Below, piece by piece: positions 48,155 through 59,583 of a stretch of 64,000 nucleotides of DNA; the stretch's first letter is position 1; every line of letters begins with the position of its first letter. The notes beneath the pieces were generated by a model. The model did no database searches. It was not told the origin of the DNA and saw nothing but the letters and a program-made list of their open reading frames with translations. The position numbers and the translations under genes were made by a program. Source of the stretch: Angiostrongylus vasorum (Eukaryota; Nematoda; Chromadorea; Rhabditida; Metastrongylidae). The DNA lies in contig JADANN010000257.1 in NCBI GenBank assembly GCA_018806985.1, forward strand, positions 234,208 to 298,207. The letters run 5' to 3'.

Positions 48155-48295
48155 GACACGCACGGTGTGGTGGTGAAGGCGTCAACCCCCGAAAAGGGTA
48201 ATAACGTGTTCGATCCCCACCGCAGACACCTGCGGTCCAGAGTTTTGCAAATATCACAGCATCATTGTGGTTGTATTCAGAAGTAGTTTGTTGTG
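48155..48295 (+). repeat. tRNA-derived SINE family B, clean core copy
   Basis: CACGGTGTGGTGGTGAAGGC (A box TGGTGGTGAAGG) and AACGTGTTCGATCCCCACC (canonical B box) are the best Pol III promoter boxes of the family. They are followed by GACACCTGCGGTCCAGAG and GCATCATTGTGGTTGTATTC. Confidence 0.85.
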
Positions 48296-48576
48296 ATTTT
48301 TACGATTTCTTGACGTGGATTACAAACATTATTGCTCTCTTTACGGATTATTTTACTCCACAGAAGCTCGAGGAAAAATTGGAGTATACGCTGTGATTTC
48401 CGTTTATTGGTTCTGAGGCGTGCTGTAATCCAAAGTATCGCCGAGGATTATTTCTTGTTCTGGAACTCTTTGGTGATGGTGAATGAGAACTTTGTCTTCG
48501 AAGATATTCCGGCATAACTAAAGTTGTTCTATTTATGTTTGACAAACAGCTCATAGCTTGCGACCTGTTTATCTTC

Positions 48577-48880
48577 GGTGGGGCGCGGGTGGCGCAGTGG
48601 TCGAAGGCGCCCTGCAATACATACGGGATCGATCCCTGCTCTCCAGGCTCACCAAGCCCTCCATCCATCCGGGGTCCGCAAATTGGCACCGGACCTGTAT
48701 GGGGAGGATAGCAACACTGTTGTGGTAAATCGGTAGATCACTATGTGTCATTGCAAAGGCAAGATATGCATTCAGTCACCTCCAACGATGGTTAGTGAAG
48801 TCTAGTCTAGGCACGTGCATATCGTAATATAGTATCCCTCACGGATCGATCAACGCCGAGAGCTTTATCCTTTATTTTTT
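48577..48880 (+). repeat. tRNA-derived SINE family A, plus-strand full copy
   Basis: GCGCGGGTGGCGCAGTGGTC, GAAGGCGCCCTGCAATACAT, ACGGGATCGATCCCTGCTC (B box), CCATCCATCCGGGGTCCGC, ATGCATTCAGTCACCTCC, GATCAACGCCGAGAGCTTTA then TCCTTTATTTTTTATCC. The tRNA-like part recalls a Leu/Ser-type tRNA 5' half, but the 3' arm does not fold as a tRNA. Confidence 0.88.
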
Positions 48881-49074
48881 ATCCATCTTCGCTGTGCACA
48901 TCAAGCAAGAAGCATAGAGTCAAAGGCATTCTTATGCCTTTACTTTTCACTAGTAAAGAGGTCATTATCGTTTGAGCGAGAAAATTACCTGCTCCTAGTC
49001 CAGTAAGAGGAAGTCTTTCTGCGGTAGATCTCAGAGTACAATAGCCGTGACTGAGTAGTGTTCGGTTGTGTGAG

Positions 49075-49365
49075 GATAGCGCCGTGGTTAGTGATGTCAT
49101 TGATTAGGAAGCAAAGTCGTTACCTTGATCCAATGTTCTCGTCCAATCCACGTGGGAACGCCGTAGCCCAGACATTCCAACATTGCAAGGATAACCGACC
49201 CGACCTGCACTATGCGACTTTCATAAAGAGGACAAAATCCTCAAGTAGCCACTGAAACAACACGCGAAATGTTCGAATACCATTGTGGACGATGAGTGAA
49301 AGGAGAACGAATCGAAAGCATGAAGTGCTGGGGTCCGAACAGTACATGTGATGACGGGTCATGTA
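49075..49365 (+). repeat. tRNA-derived SINE family C
   Basis: GATAGCGCCGTGGTTAGTG, TGGGAACGCCGTAGCCCAG, AAATCCTCAAGTAGCCACTG, GGAGAACGAATCGAAAGCATG, TGCTGGGGTCCGAACAGTAC, GATGACGGGTCATG. Confidence 0.8.
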
Positions 49366-49369
49366 AAAT

Positions 49370-50160
49370 GTAAGAAAGTGTTCGCTTTAGTGAAACCACT
49401 TCGTTAGCAGAATGAGAGTAGAGGACTCTGATGAATTGATGATGTGTTTTTTTCTTCATCATTCGTCACGTTATCATACACGTCGGTGATAAACGACATC
49501 TGAAGCGTTGTTCATTGCAAATATTCAATTTTAAATGTTGGTCGATGACATTTTCTGCAAATATTAGCAAGATCATATTGCTTCTAACCACAATGTGTTT
49601 GCCACATCCAGCTTGATGACACACGAATGGCTAATATGAGAGTGTTGTGTTTTCGACATCGCGTTGACTTGTGGATAAAGGAAGGCAAATGTGAGAGTTT
49701 TACACAGATTAACTTAACACAGTGCTCGTTAATGGCTTTTTTTCGACGATTGGCATGGTCCTGATAGTACCCTTGAAGTCTGCGAACTTCCCGACCGTCA
49801 ATTCCCTGAAGTTCCACTACAGACACCACGTCAACTAAAAGAAAGGAACTGTTGTCATCGCTACGTTATCACTTAGCGGGCACTTCGGCCCCTCCTCTTT
49901 ACAGCTATAAAATGTGGTCGAGGAGAAGACAAGGAGTCATTGAAACCGTTCTGGTACGTTGTCAATCTATAAAAAAGAATGCGCAGTTTCCAATAGCGAA
50001 AATGAAGCCGAAAAGTAGCCGATCCACGACAAGCATTATCAGTCATGCTAGGTTTCGGTCTAAAGAATCGTTAAACCTCCTGCCACCTTTCTGGGTTTTT
50101 TACATAATTCCTTCGTATTGAGAGGGACAGTTGATAATACATAGCATGCAAAAGGAAGAT
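49370..50160. other. Possible 3' exon of the protease plus unassigned sequence
   Basis: A minus frame entering at CTTTTAG (near 49836) reads VDVVSVVELQGIDGREVRRL. It could be a terminal exon of the protease, since the family has a VDV-type strand before its end, but the expected Trp and Cys are missing. The rest shows nothing. Confidence 0.25.
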
Positions 50161-50163
50161 TAC

Positions 50164-53100
50164 TTTATAATTTAACTTATTCAACGTGCTAATGGAATCA
50201 TGACTTTGTGGGCCACGCGTGCTGCATGGCGGAATTACAGCACTAGCGATCCCTGTGACAGTATAGTTATCCTTATCAATTGTGACTAAAGGACCGCAGC
50301 TATCACCCTGCAACAGTGGGCAGAGCACACTAAGGAAATCCTTCGTGGAAGGAATAATGTTCTAGGTGAATTTCTGTATATAAAAAAATGAAATTCAACA
50401 CTGGGACTGTTGTCATGTAACTCACATTACAAATAGACTTATCGGGACCCGCCACTGTGATAGTCTTATCTGGACCTCCAAAGATCTTCGTTAGTTGCAC
50501 TGATTGCAAATCACTCAAAACCGCACTCTTCTTCGGCGGATGAGCCGCTGAAAGTAGAAGAGAACTACATGAGACATAATGAGAACTTTCCACCATCGAC
50601 GAATGTTCATTCATAGCTTGTTCACTTTTTTCGATATTCGTACTGCAGAACACTAGTAACACAAGGGAACGGAACCTGTTACACAACCGTATTCAACGAT
50701 ACACGAAAACACAACCATTTTTTGCGGATTAGGATCGTGCACAGTTCCTTTCTATTGTCTTGAAGTGTGTGACAATAATGAAATTTCTGAAATATTCTGG
50801 TGCTTTTACATTTCAAGGACTCGCGTGCTGTGATGGTGAACGCGTTGGCCACCTGAAAGGGTAATAGCGTGCTCGGAAAGGGTATTTACAAGTATTTTTG
50901 TGTTTTCTACAAACGTAGGTACATGTGTGATGTAAATGTACGTAAATGTTTGTAATGTGAATACGCACAAATGCATGCATATAATTTTTGCATAAATATA
51001 TGAATTAAATGTGTAAAAGCTTCGTCCTTAGCAGGCTTCAAGTTATCTGGTGGAGACCAGTCGCTCGGAGTCTCACATAGGCGAGGAATATGCCTGGCTC
51101 AGGTCACAGAATCAGCTTGAGATGTGGCCCGAGGTCACGAGGCACTCTTCTCTGCGGTTCACTTCTGGATTTTTGGAATTTATCCAAAACGCTTCAACAG
51201 TTCTTTGCGGAAATGTTTTAGATTCCTGTTCGAGGAGATTGACTTCTGGGTACGGCATACCTAACCTCTTGTAAAGCATACCGAGACGAATACGTTGGCG
51301 AATCGACTAGGCAGGCCAATTTGCATCCGTATAGAAGAGCAACTAGTTGGGAAACTTAAGCAAAACGCTCTTCTAGGCACCCACAGGACACAAAGACGTA
51401 GAAGAAAGACTCTAGAGTAGAAGTTAGAATTCTCGAACAGTAATCCAAAATATTAGGGCGTAAAACTCTCGAACATTTTTCACTACCTTCCAAAATTCGA
51501 AGAATAGACTGCAAGAGGCAATGCCTTGTGATTACGCGTGACCTTGCGCCAAACTTCTTCAGGCTGATTTTTTTGACCTAAGCAAAGCACATTCCTCTCC
51601 CGAATAGAACTCTGTGCGGTTGATCTCCAGCAATTGGAAGACTTACAGAGGATAAAGCAGTGAGTGTTTGAAAAAAAGCCGTTTATTATGGAGATAAAAA
51701 TTTATGCATTAAGTGCTGTCTGATGAGATTGCTAAATATTTGACTGAGGACGTTGCGTGTCACTTTAATCTTTCCATTTCCAGGCTCTGAAGAAAGCGAA
51801 ACCGCCAGGACTTCATTCAATATTGCGCTGAATAAATCTTGTTGTTAAGGACCTTCTGTCTCCTTGTCAAGGAAAGAGTGGATTATTTGATTAATTCCCA
51901 TGTTTATATAAAGTCGGTCTTTAGAAATGGCAGCTTCGTTTGGCATCTGCTGTCCATGGAATGATGACGCCTGCAAATGACGGAGATTTTGGTGGACGTC
52001 AACACAGAGGTCCGGAGATTCCAGGAAAAAATCGAATCCACCAGCACTTAACTACATTAGTGAAGAAGATACAAATCCTCAAGCAACAATCAGACCCACA
52101 CGCAAAAGCGTTAGAAGGGAGACCTTGGTCGGTGATGGATGGGAAGAAAACGAATCGAACGCAAAAAGTGTTGATATCCGCACAATATATGATGTGGGCT
52201 CATGTAACACGGCTATTAACCGAAAATATCACGCAAACCACTTTTTTTCATCGTTACGATTTCCAGCTAGTTAATGTCAGACCTAAGTGACGAATTAGTC
52301 GAAGTACCTATCTACGAACCGGTTACGTACATGCGAGTTGTGCCTTGCGCCGTCACTGGGTCAATTGGACCTATGTGACAAGTTGACTGAAAAGCAGACG
52401 GAGTATTGCAAGTCGACCTCATGAGATATGGGAGAGCAGAAGGACGTTATTTTACCCTTTAAGTGATAGCATCCGAAACGAGCATTTCTCGTGTTTCTGT
52501 AGTTCACAAGAGTCGGCGGAAGACAACTATGCCATTCCTTACGCATTCGCGATTCGTCAAATGCTGTTGTTTCTTAGCTACGTCCTCTTGTTAAGAGTAG
52601 GAGCACTTTTTATGACTATGTGGGTTGCGACAAAACTTCTTATTTGAACAAATCTCCTCCTCCATGTACATCTAGTAAATCTGGAATGAGCTAAGCACCT
52701 GAACTTATCAGGCATATTCCGCTATGAGAACTTTTATTCGAGTAAATCTTTGCTCTTAAAGCTTATTCCGATATGAGCTTTTAAATTGGAGTTTGAGGTG
52801 TATTTAAAATGCAACTTGGTTATAACGGAATTAGCAGGGTGGAGTGAAAAGCGTATCTCTGAGCCAATACTTATCAACTTTTACATGTGAGGGAAGAAGC
52901 GATTTTTTCTACAATTTCAAGCTTAATAGTGTGGCCTCGAAATACTATTTTTAAAGTAAGTTAGCAACTATTAAATGCACGCCTACTTACTGTCAATGCC
53001 AAATCCGACGGTGGTCATCTTGGACGGCAGCGTTTGCTTCGGTATGGACATGCATACTGGATATCCATGTTGGCCAGAAATGTCTGGATTGATTTCCATT

Positions 53101-55566
53101 AATGCCAAGTCACTGTTCAGGTGACAAGGATTGTAATCTTCATTGACGGTTACCTGTAGTGCACAACTTTTTGAATTATTTGAGCATTACATTTTTTTGG
53201 TGGAGACTTCCCATTCGTTCCTAAAAAGATTGTTCACCCCAACAACTGAATACTTGGTTCGATTCTTCCAACATAGTTCGGGGGTTCGTACAGCCACTGC
53301 CGACGAAGGCCGTGAAGAGATCGGGCTGCTCGACCGATTATTTATCACTGAAAACCAAACAACACATGCACATTCAAGAAAATGGGATCGCCTACAAGAA
53401 ACAAGTCACTCACCGATTTCTTACCTTTGAACCTTTCTTGCAGTATCTGTCCAAATATGGAGAATTTGTAACCACGCAATGTGCTGCTGTCAATATATGC
53501 CGTTTCGAGACCTGCACACCGCTACATCCCCTTACCAACGGTACCCAGTTTGTGGCTTGTAGATCACTTAACAACACAAAAACACCATCTGTTCGTTCGA
53601 TTGCCTGTGATTTTCCACAACCTCACCATCGTCACAATTACTAACACAAAGCATTTTCTAACAAAACAATGTCATAAGATTCACGAAAGGCAACCGCTCC
53701 GCCCTTCGTTTCAGCCGTTTTTTATGCCAAATTTACCTTTAGGCTATAAAGACTATTAGGGGCTTTCGCAATAACGCAACTCTGAGGATGAAACCAGAAC
53801 AAGCTGGTGAAACATACACAACCGTTCAGTGCAAATATTCAGGAAAAGTAATTTTTGATGAAAATAATTTCAGGTTTACATAAGGAGCTCGCAGAAGTCG
53901 CCATGTTGGATCATTACCATGGGTGACGATTGCGAAAGAAGGAAATAAATGGAAGTGTGCTGGGGGCCACATCACCAATGAAGGCGAGCCACCAATTATC
54001 CAAGTAAGTAAGTATTTTTCCAATGTGGTTATTGGTGTTGATGTGATAGCTGTCATTTAAAAAATTTACTTTTTTTAAAATACAATGCAATAATCCACGG
54101 AAACTCATTTTGCTTGGCTTTGATTCCTCCCATTATTGATGCGGAGTATCTGAGTGGATTTTCTAAAAACCACAGTGATCGTTTGAAACGACATTACTAA
54201 TGAACTCACTCCAGAGGGCTCTATTTGTTTTTTTTTCAGCATGTCAGCGATACAGCAAGTGGTCTTTAATCGCTCTAAGACGCGAAGAACGTCAGACTTT
54301 TTGGCATAAGGTCCTTGACTTCTGCTTTTAGTCAGAAGATAACCATGGATGACAGCTCGTAGAGAACTGCGATGGTTTGCTCTTAATAACTCTTCTGTGC
54401 AGAAATTTACAACCTCTTTTCCATTTTGAGAGACTTCAGTGAGGAATGAAAGAGCCGTTATAAATCGCTTTCAAGACTAATGGACATTTTTCAGCCACGA
54501 CTTGACAGTGAACTACTGGAGTTCCCCCGAATATATCTTACCCATTGAGGTAAACGAACGATGATCTTACATGATTGCAGTCTCTACAGGATACACCTCA
54601 ATTTTGCATTTGATTAGTGCGTTTTAAAATAACTAAAAAAGTAAAATGAACAAAGAAAAAAAACTGCTTTGAAAGAACTTTTTGTGGGCCTGAACTATTT
54701 TGGCGCGTTTTTCGATTACTTTTATTTTTGTCTCGTGTATGTTTACAACTTAAGACATGGTTACCTTAAGTTTTTGCAAATATCTCCATTCAAATTTGTA
54801 GTGGTCCGAGGAAGGGAATCCTTGTCTGTTTTAATCCACGCGAAGCGCCACATGGTTTTTTCGAGTGCACCGTCGGGCACATGTGTTCAGATTATTTGAA
54901 TGTATAAATCCATTGCTCCCAATAATTTCAAAAGCAACAGTAAAGTATGTTAAACATCAGCGTTGAATAAAGAATGTTTAAAACAAGTGTATGACATTCG
55001 AAGAGCAAGACTGCCTTAACTCGAGGGTCCTCCTCTGTTCTTCACCGGCCAAGTATTATCAAGTGGTTTGGCGTAAACGAGACAGAAATTCTTTGTCGCC
55101 AACTGGATCAAGCTGAGAAGTCCGCATGACATTGGGTTCCAAGGTTAGCTCGACCGATACTGCTTAGCACCAACAGGAATTACGATACCAGCGTCAAGCT
55201 CCATTTACTTAATAACATTAGTTGGAGAAGAAAATTATACATAAAGTTGAGGTCTAACATTCTGTTGAATTCTTGCACTTCAGTGATATCAGTTTAAGGT
55301 CTGTACCTTAAAAAACACATGCCTTATTCCTTTCCTTAAAACATATTCCCCCCTCATATAGCTAGGTATACTTTGATTGCCGCCCACATCATCACTCGTT
55401 TGCGTCCGCATTATTTCTTGAATCTTCTTTGTCTCCTTAAGTGAAATCTTTACACACTCACTCAAAAAATGTTTGCCGCGGTGGTCCTTCAGATACTTGT
55501 TTTCTTCAGCCGTGATATTCTCAGAAAGAGTCAAAGGAAGGAGGACCAAGATACAAGAATCGACAT
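50164..55566 (-). CDS. Trypsin-like serine protease, probably the nematode DUF316 family
   Basis: Secreted chymotrypsin-fold protease in at least six exons. Exon 1, 55462-55566: ATG directly after TTTTCAG (a likely trans-splice site), then a hydrophobic signal (VLLPLTLS) and NITAEENKYLK; one base seems missing at about 55550. His exon 53425-53566: GCSGVQVSKRHILTAAHC. A middle exon (about 53191-53347) has FVGSGCTNP and NRTKYSVVGVNNLFRNEW in different frames; a CCCCC run that should be CCCC separates them. Asp exon 52991-53153: YNPCHLNSDLALMEI and VGFGID. Exon 50426-50547: VAGPDKSICN. Ser exon from 50307: GDSCGPLVTI then TVTGIASA, ending at 50164 or continuing to the stop at 50071. The catalytic His, Asp and Ser are all seen, but GDSGGP reads GDSCGP. 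The exon between 53567 and 55461 and the last exon were not found. The family is nematode-restricted; the substrate is unknown. Confidence 0.75.
50818..50885 (+). repeat. SINE family B, 5' fragment
   Basis: ACTCGCGTGCTGTGATGGTG, AACGCGTTGGCCACCTGAAA, GGTAATAGCGTGCTCGG. It lies in the large intron of the protease gene. Confidence 0.65.
51040..51850. mobile_element. Rearranged Penelope-like fragment in a protease intron
   Basis: 51165-51265 (GGATTTTTGGAATTTATCC, GAGGAGATTGACTTCTGG) matches 24390-24480 of the short element, whose coding sense is minus. But 51308-51370 encodes GRPICIRIEEQLVGKLKQNA then LLGTHR on the plus strand, which is the end of the GIY-YIG domain in the opposite sense. A decayed hammerhead-like end is at 51783-51815 (GGCTCTGAAGAAAGCG). 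The fragment was therefore rearranged by an internal inversion. Confidence 0.6.
51950..52215 (+). repeat. SINE family C, diverged
   Basis: GGAGATTCCAGGAAAAAATCG, AATCCTCAAGCAACAATCAG, CCACACGCAAAAGCGTTAG, GAAAACGAATCGAACGCAAA, TGTTGATATCCGCACAATAT. It lies in a protease intron. Confidence 0.65.
53888..54012 (+). repeat. Family D, 3' fragment with (AAGT)n tail
   Basis: GTGTGCTGGGGGCCACATC, ACCAATGAAGGCGAGCCACC then ATTATCCAAGTAAGTAAGTA. The short AAGT repeat tail marks the retroposition end. It lies in a protease intron. Confidence 0.6.
54013..55290. other. Protease intron, unassigned
   Basis: The exon that should join exon 1 to the His exon must lie between 53567 and 55461, but none could be identified. 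A degenerate hammerhead-like segment lies just left, at about 53783-53815 (CTCTGAGGATGAAACC, GGTGAAACATAC). Confidence 0.3.
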
Positions 55567-55699
55567 CTGAAAATGACCGCCGTCAATAACAATCGTTCAA
55601 TTTTTGCATATCCTTTGTGTATTCATGTCGAAACGTTTCGATTAACAATGAAAGTTTTAAAGGCAGGCGTTTAGAGTAGGGCAAGCAAAACAATTTAAA

Positions 55700-55905
55700 A
55701 AAAGGCAAACCGTTCGACGTAATTAATCCCCTGAAAAAACGTGCCATGGATTCAACTTCAACCAAGAATCATTAAAGGTGACTGAATGCATGTCCGGCTT
55801 AAACAATGGCTTCCGGCTTCCTGTCGATATAACACGTCAATGCTGCTATCCTCCTAGACAAATCTGGTATAAATATGACGACTCCGGAGGTGTAGAAAGT
55901 TGTGA
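55700..55905 (-). repeat. SINE family A, degenerate
   Basis: Minus-strand CTACACCTCCGGAGTCGTC, GAGGATAGCAGCATTGACG, ATGCATTCAGTCACC, AATCCATGGCACG, TTAATTACGTCGAACGGTTTG. The tRNA-like head is lost. Confidence 0.65.
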
Positions 55906-55939
55906 ACGTGAATAGTTGTGAATCTGTTATTCTCTTTTT

Positions 55940-58900
55940 TTCAGCAATCGCGAGGTTGTTATTCAGCACACCTTTACTTCCTTACAAATATAACACCTAC
56001 AACACAACGGAAGCTGACGTTTCGGCAGTATCGCCTTCTTCAGAGCCTGGAAGGGTACACTAACATGTAATTTACTTGGTGAGACGCTTCAACAATGCAA
56101 ACAGAAAAAATGAAAATCTGAACAATAATTACACGATCGCCGGCTTCTCGAAAAACCCACCGTTTTTTATCTGCTTTCCACCAAGAAAGAACAGCCGCTT
56201 AGAGTCGCATATGGTTGACTGCTGCGACACCCCACATCAGAAATCAGTTCTGAGATACGGGGGCTAGATCAGGCATGATCTCAGGGCATTCCTCCCTGCT
56301 ATTCGTTCTCGGATTTTTTGGAATTTATGCAGAAAGCCTCGAGAAATTTCCGCGTTGGTGCTTTAGTCTTCCGTGCGATAATAGCGACTTTTACATCAAA
56401 ATCTTTTTCCTCTATGTTATTGTATCCTATGCGTGCCTATTGGCGGGCCTTGTTTTGATTTTCGTTTGCCATCTAGGTGTTCATTTATGCGGATACATAA
56501 AAATCTGCCCGTTTCGCCGATATATTCGTCTCCGCAAGTACTACAAGAAATCAGGTATATCGTACCTGAACTCATGCAGTCACCGTCTCTGCCGTAAGGA
56601 GAAATTACGCATTTTGGTGTTTCACATAGACGGTCATACAGGCGATTACGAACTAACTGACGACGTAGAGTATCTGGTGGTATTTCAACTTTCGATACCG
56701 ATTTCTCTAGATCTGCTCTTCTTAAGCATCGCTTTATCGCTACACTTATTTCATCCCTACTGAAGGCTTAGATAGACGGGATTTTGTTTCGGCCAATCCT
56801 TCCGTTTTGGGGCGTCGCTCTCCTTCTAAACTCGTGGGTTTATTATTTCGTAGCCATTGCAGATGGCTATTTCCCGTGCCAAGCTGCGCGATTCTTCCGT
56901 TAGTTCCCTATTTGTGCACACAGAGGTGGCTGTTCGAAACATGTTTCTCACGAGCGCTCTCTTTGTGTGTGAAGGATGGGAAGAATGGAAATGAACGAGG
57001 ATGTTCTTGTTAGTTGGCTTTCGGTACCATTTTGTTATGTAGCTACTACTTGATAGGTTTAGTTGAACGTTTGAAAACGAAGCCAGTTTTTTCTCGGTTT
57101 CTCCCGTGTGAACTTAATGTACTCAGATTGCTCGTTCAATAATTCGAAGCATTTGTCCATCTCCTCCTGCGTAGAGAAGATGACAAAACAATCATCTATG
57201 TACCTGCAGTAGAGTAGTGGTCGGAGACCGAGAACGGGACTTCTATTTTAGACATAAACGCAATGACAAGGCTTGGTGCCAGTCGCTGTCCCATTGCCAA
57301 CCCCCTTATTTGCGCGAACTATTTCCCAGACCATCTGAAAATCGAGCAGTTTAGGAACTCGTTTAAGAGAGCCATGAGCTGCTGTATGGACAAGCCATGC
57401 ATATTTATTCTTCCTTCATGTTCAACAAGGAGTTCGAAGATTGCTTGCATTGCGGAGTCATTCGATACGTTGGTGTACAACGCGGTAACGTCGAAAGACT
57501 CCATCGCGTATGCGTTATTAGGAGACGCGTTAGGTAGACGTTCTAGGAACATTTGGGTGTTCGTGAGGTGAGCCGGAATATGTTTAAGCAACTGGGTTAG
57601 TATTAGGCTTAGAAACCAGGTTATCCTATCCGTTGGCCCGTCTACACAACTGATGATTGGTCTAACCTTAGATGACGACGAATTAATTGACGCAAGATCA
57701 TCAGGTGACACCAACTTATGTGTTTTAATAAGTAGGTGTAAGACGGAGCATGCTGGTCTATGGGCTTTAAAGTGCGAAATGACCGACGATTTTAAGCCTG
57801 CCGCCTTTGCCACTTTGACCTGCTGATTGTTCAGTTTTCGGTATTGACTTTTGTACTCCCTTTCAGATGATGGGCGATAAAGGGTAACATCACTAAGATA
57901 TTCCACAGTTATCTTAACATCTAGCTGATGGGGATAAATACGAATTCTCCGCCTTGTCACTCACTAACTGAAAGCCTAATGGTCTTTGAATTCGTCGTTT
58001 TCTTGTTCAGCAATCGCGAGGTTGTTAAACAGCATACATTTACTTCCATAGAAAAACACAATACAATACAACAGTAGCTGACGTTTCGGCAGTATCACCT
58101 TCTTCAGAGCCGCTTTTTTACGTGCCTTCCAATGAGGAAGATTAGAACAGCTGATTATAGTCGCATAAGGTTGATGACTGGTCTTCGAATTTATTAAATC
58201 TCTAATTTCTTGCATGCCACACTTTTGTACGGCTGTAAGATTAGAGATAAATCTTCTATCACGATAGTGATTAAGAGTGTTGAGAACGCCGTCCGAAAAC
58301 ATGCGGAGTTTTGTGTCAATTCCGTCGTTGGGGTCCTGCTGTCTAAAAAAGCGAAAAAAAAGGTCCTGTTCTAGGGAAAGTAGATGGTGGTAATGTCGCC
58401 GCCTCTTGGTTTTCACCTTGATGTTTCTTGTTTGGCCTGATAGCGGAGTCGATCTTGAAGCTCATAAAGGTTGCATGCTCTCCTACTCAGGGTCGTTTTA
58501 GAAATGGATTGTGATGGTGCAAAACTTGGGCTCAATTCTAAGAGCTAACGCGCACTCTCAGGTATTGTTATGCACCTAATCACGGTGACCCTAGATTTTC
58601 TTGGTGCATTGTCAACCGTACTTCGACTCGTAGCAAAGTTCGTTTGTCTGTGATTTCTTGCAGCCGAGACACGCGAATTAGTCAATAGATTCTCAAACTT
58701 TCGCTGTAAGGTCATTTTAGCATTAGAGCTAATAGAATTGCAAATCAGTATTGACCCACCAACTATTCTCCTCTAAAGTTGATCCTCCAAATACAAAGCA
58801 CAAAAGTGTTCCTTCGTCACACATTTTATCCTTCTTGCGAACATAGCGTTCTGTTTGCTTCGTAGTGCGGCCCGAAGTAGTTCCATTTCGGTGCCTCCTA

Positions 58901-59295
58901 CTTGTTGGCTGTCCTCTGGTTTACCGCATATCTCGTGAAGCCGTTTCCGTTTTATGAACTTCGGCACAACTCGATGCTGAGTGCAGCGACGGAGAAAGTG
59001 GTGCAACAATCAACCATATGCGTCTCTAAGCGGCTGTTCTTCCTTGGTGGAAAAGAGATGAAAACGGTGAGTTTTTCGAGAAGCCGGTGACCGTGTAATT
59101 ATTGTTCAGATTTTCATCTTTCTGTTTGCGTTATTGAAGCGTTTGACCTAGTAAATTACATATTACTGTACCCGTCCAGACTCTGAAGAAGGCGATACTG
59201 CCGAAACGTCAGCTACCGTTGTGTTGTATGTCTTGTATTTGTAAGGAAGTAAACGTGTGCTGAATAACAACCTTGCGATTGCTGTAAAAAAGAGA
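55940..59295 (-). mobile_element. Penelope-like element, nearly full length, with inverted arms
   Basis: Arms of about 290 bp (55940-56230 and 59005-59295) are reverse complements, each with a hammerhead-like motif (56012-56047 minus, 59179-59214 plus). The coding sense is minus. N-terminal part 58773-59009: HRVVPKFIKRKRLHEICG and ELLRAALRSKQNAMFARRI. Middle part, broken, 58440-58700. RT 57100-58416: LLSLEQDLFFRFFRQQD, RDRRFISNLTAVQKCGMQE, GVLNTLNHY, KTHK and a YIDD catalytic box (57191-57205, in the context CRYIDDCFVIF). GIY-YIG endonuclease 56380-56610 with the GTIYLIS start and CPYGRDGDC upstream of it. Frames are interrupted by small indels and by a 186-bp insertion at 57993-58178. This copy is dead but diagnostic. 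Confidence 0.9.
57993..58178 (-). mobile_element. Solo Penelope terminus inserted in the RT gene, with target duplication
   Basis: A 186-bp piece interrupts the RT reading frame after RDLINSKT. It is flanked by TGGTCTTTGAATT (57980-57992) and TGGTCTTCGAATT (58179-58191), a 13-bp duplication with one change. Its sequence is the terminal repeat of the short element (24000-24300) with the 24122-24237 segment deleted, and it includes the hammerhead-like motif (58077-58112). Joining the flanks at the duplication restores the RT frame locally. Confidence 0.8.
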
Positions 59296-59583
59296 ACAGC
59301 AGATTTATAATCCAATGCCAAGGTTAATAGAAAGTCGATCTTGGGAATAATTGTGAATGTTGCGCACGTCCCATTTTCTGCACAATTACATGACGCTACT
59401 GACCTTCCAATGAGAAGGAGCCGTGATTTCTGAACGGTAAGCGAGTATGTTGGTGAGTAGTGGAAGCCCTTCAGATGTTTGGGTATTACCCCCGTTCTGG
59501 TGCGGTAAATGACAGTTCTTCACCGAAAACAAAGCATACAAGGCTTTTTGAAGCAGGGGGCGGTTCGGAAAAAATATCGATCC
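59296..59583. other. Flank of the Penelope element
   Basis: AATCCAATGCCAAGGTTAATAG and GAAAGTCGATCTTGGGA at 59305-59345 match the reverse complement of 23950-23995, outside the arms of the short element. The true repeat unit therefore extends beyond the arms as drawn. Confidence 0.5.

Noticed and set aside
48577..48650. A functional tRNA gene (good A and B boxes)
   Set aside because: The 3' half does not fold into a tRNA, and the same head is joined to a fixed 200-bp body in at least eight places, so it is a SINE. The same applies to heads in families B and C.
56275..56763. 162-codon plus-strand frame rich in hydrophobic segments, like a membrane protein
   Set aside because: It is the antisense of the GIY-YIG region of the Penelope-like element; the minus-strand reading matches the family.
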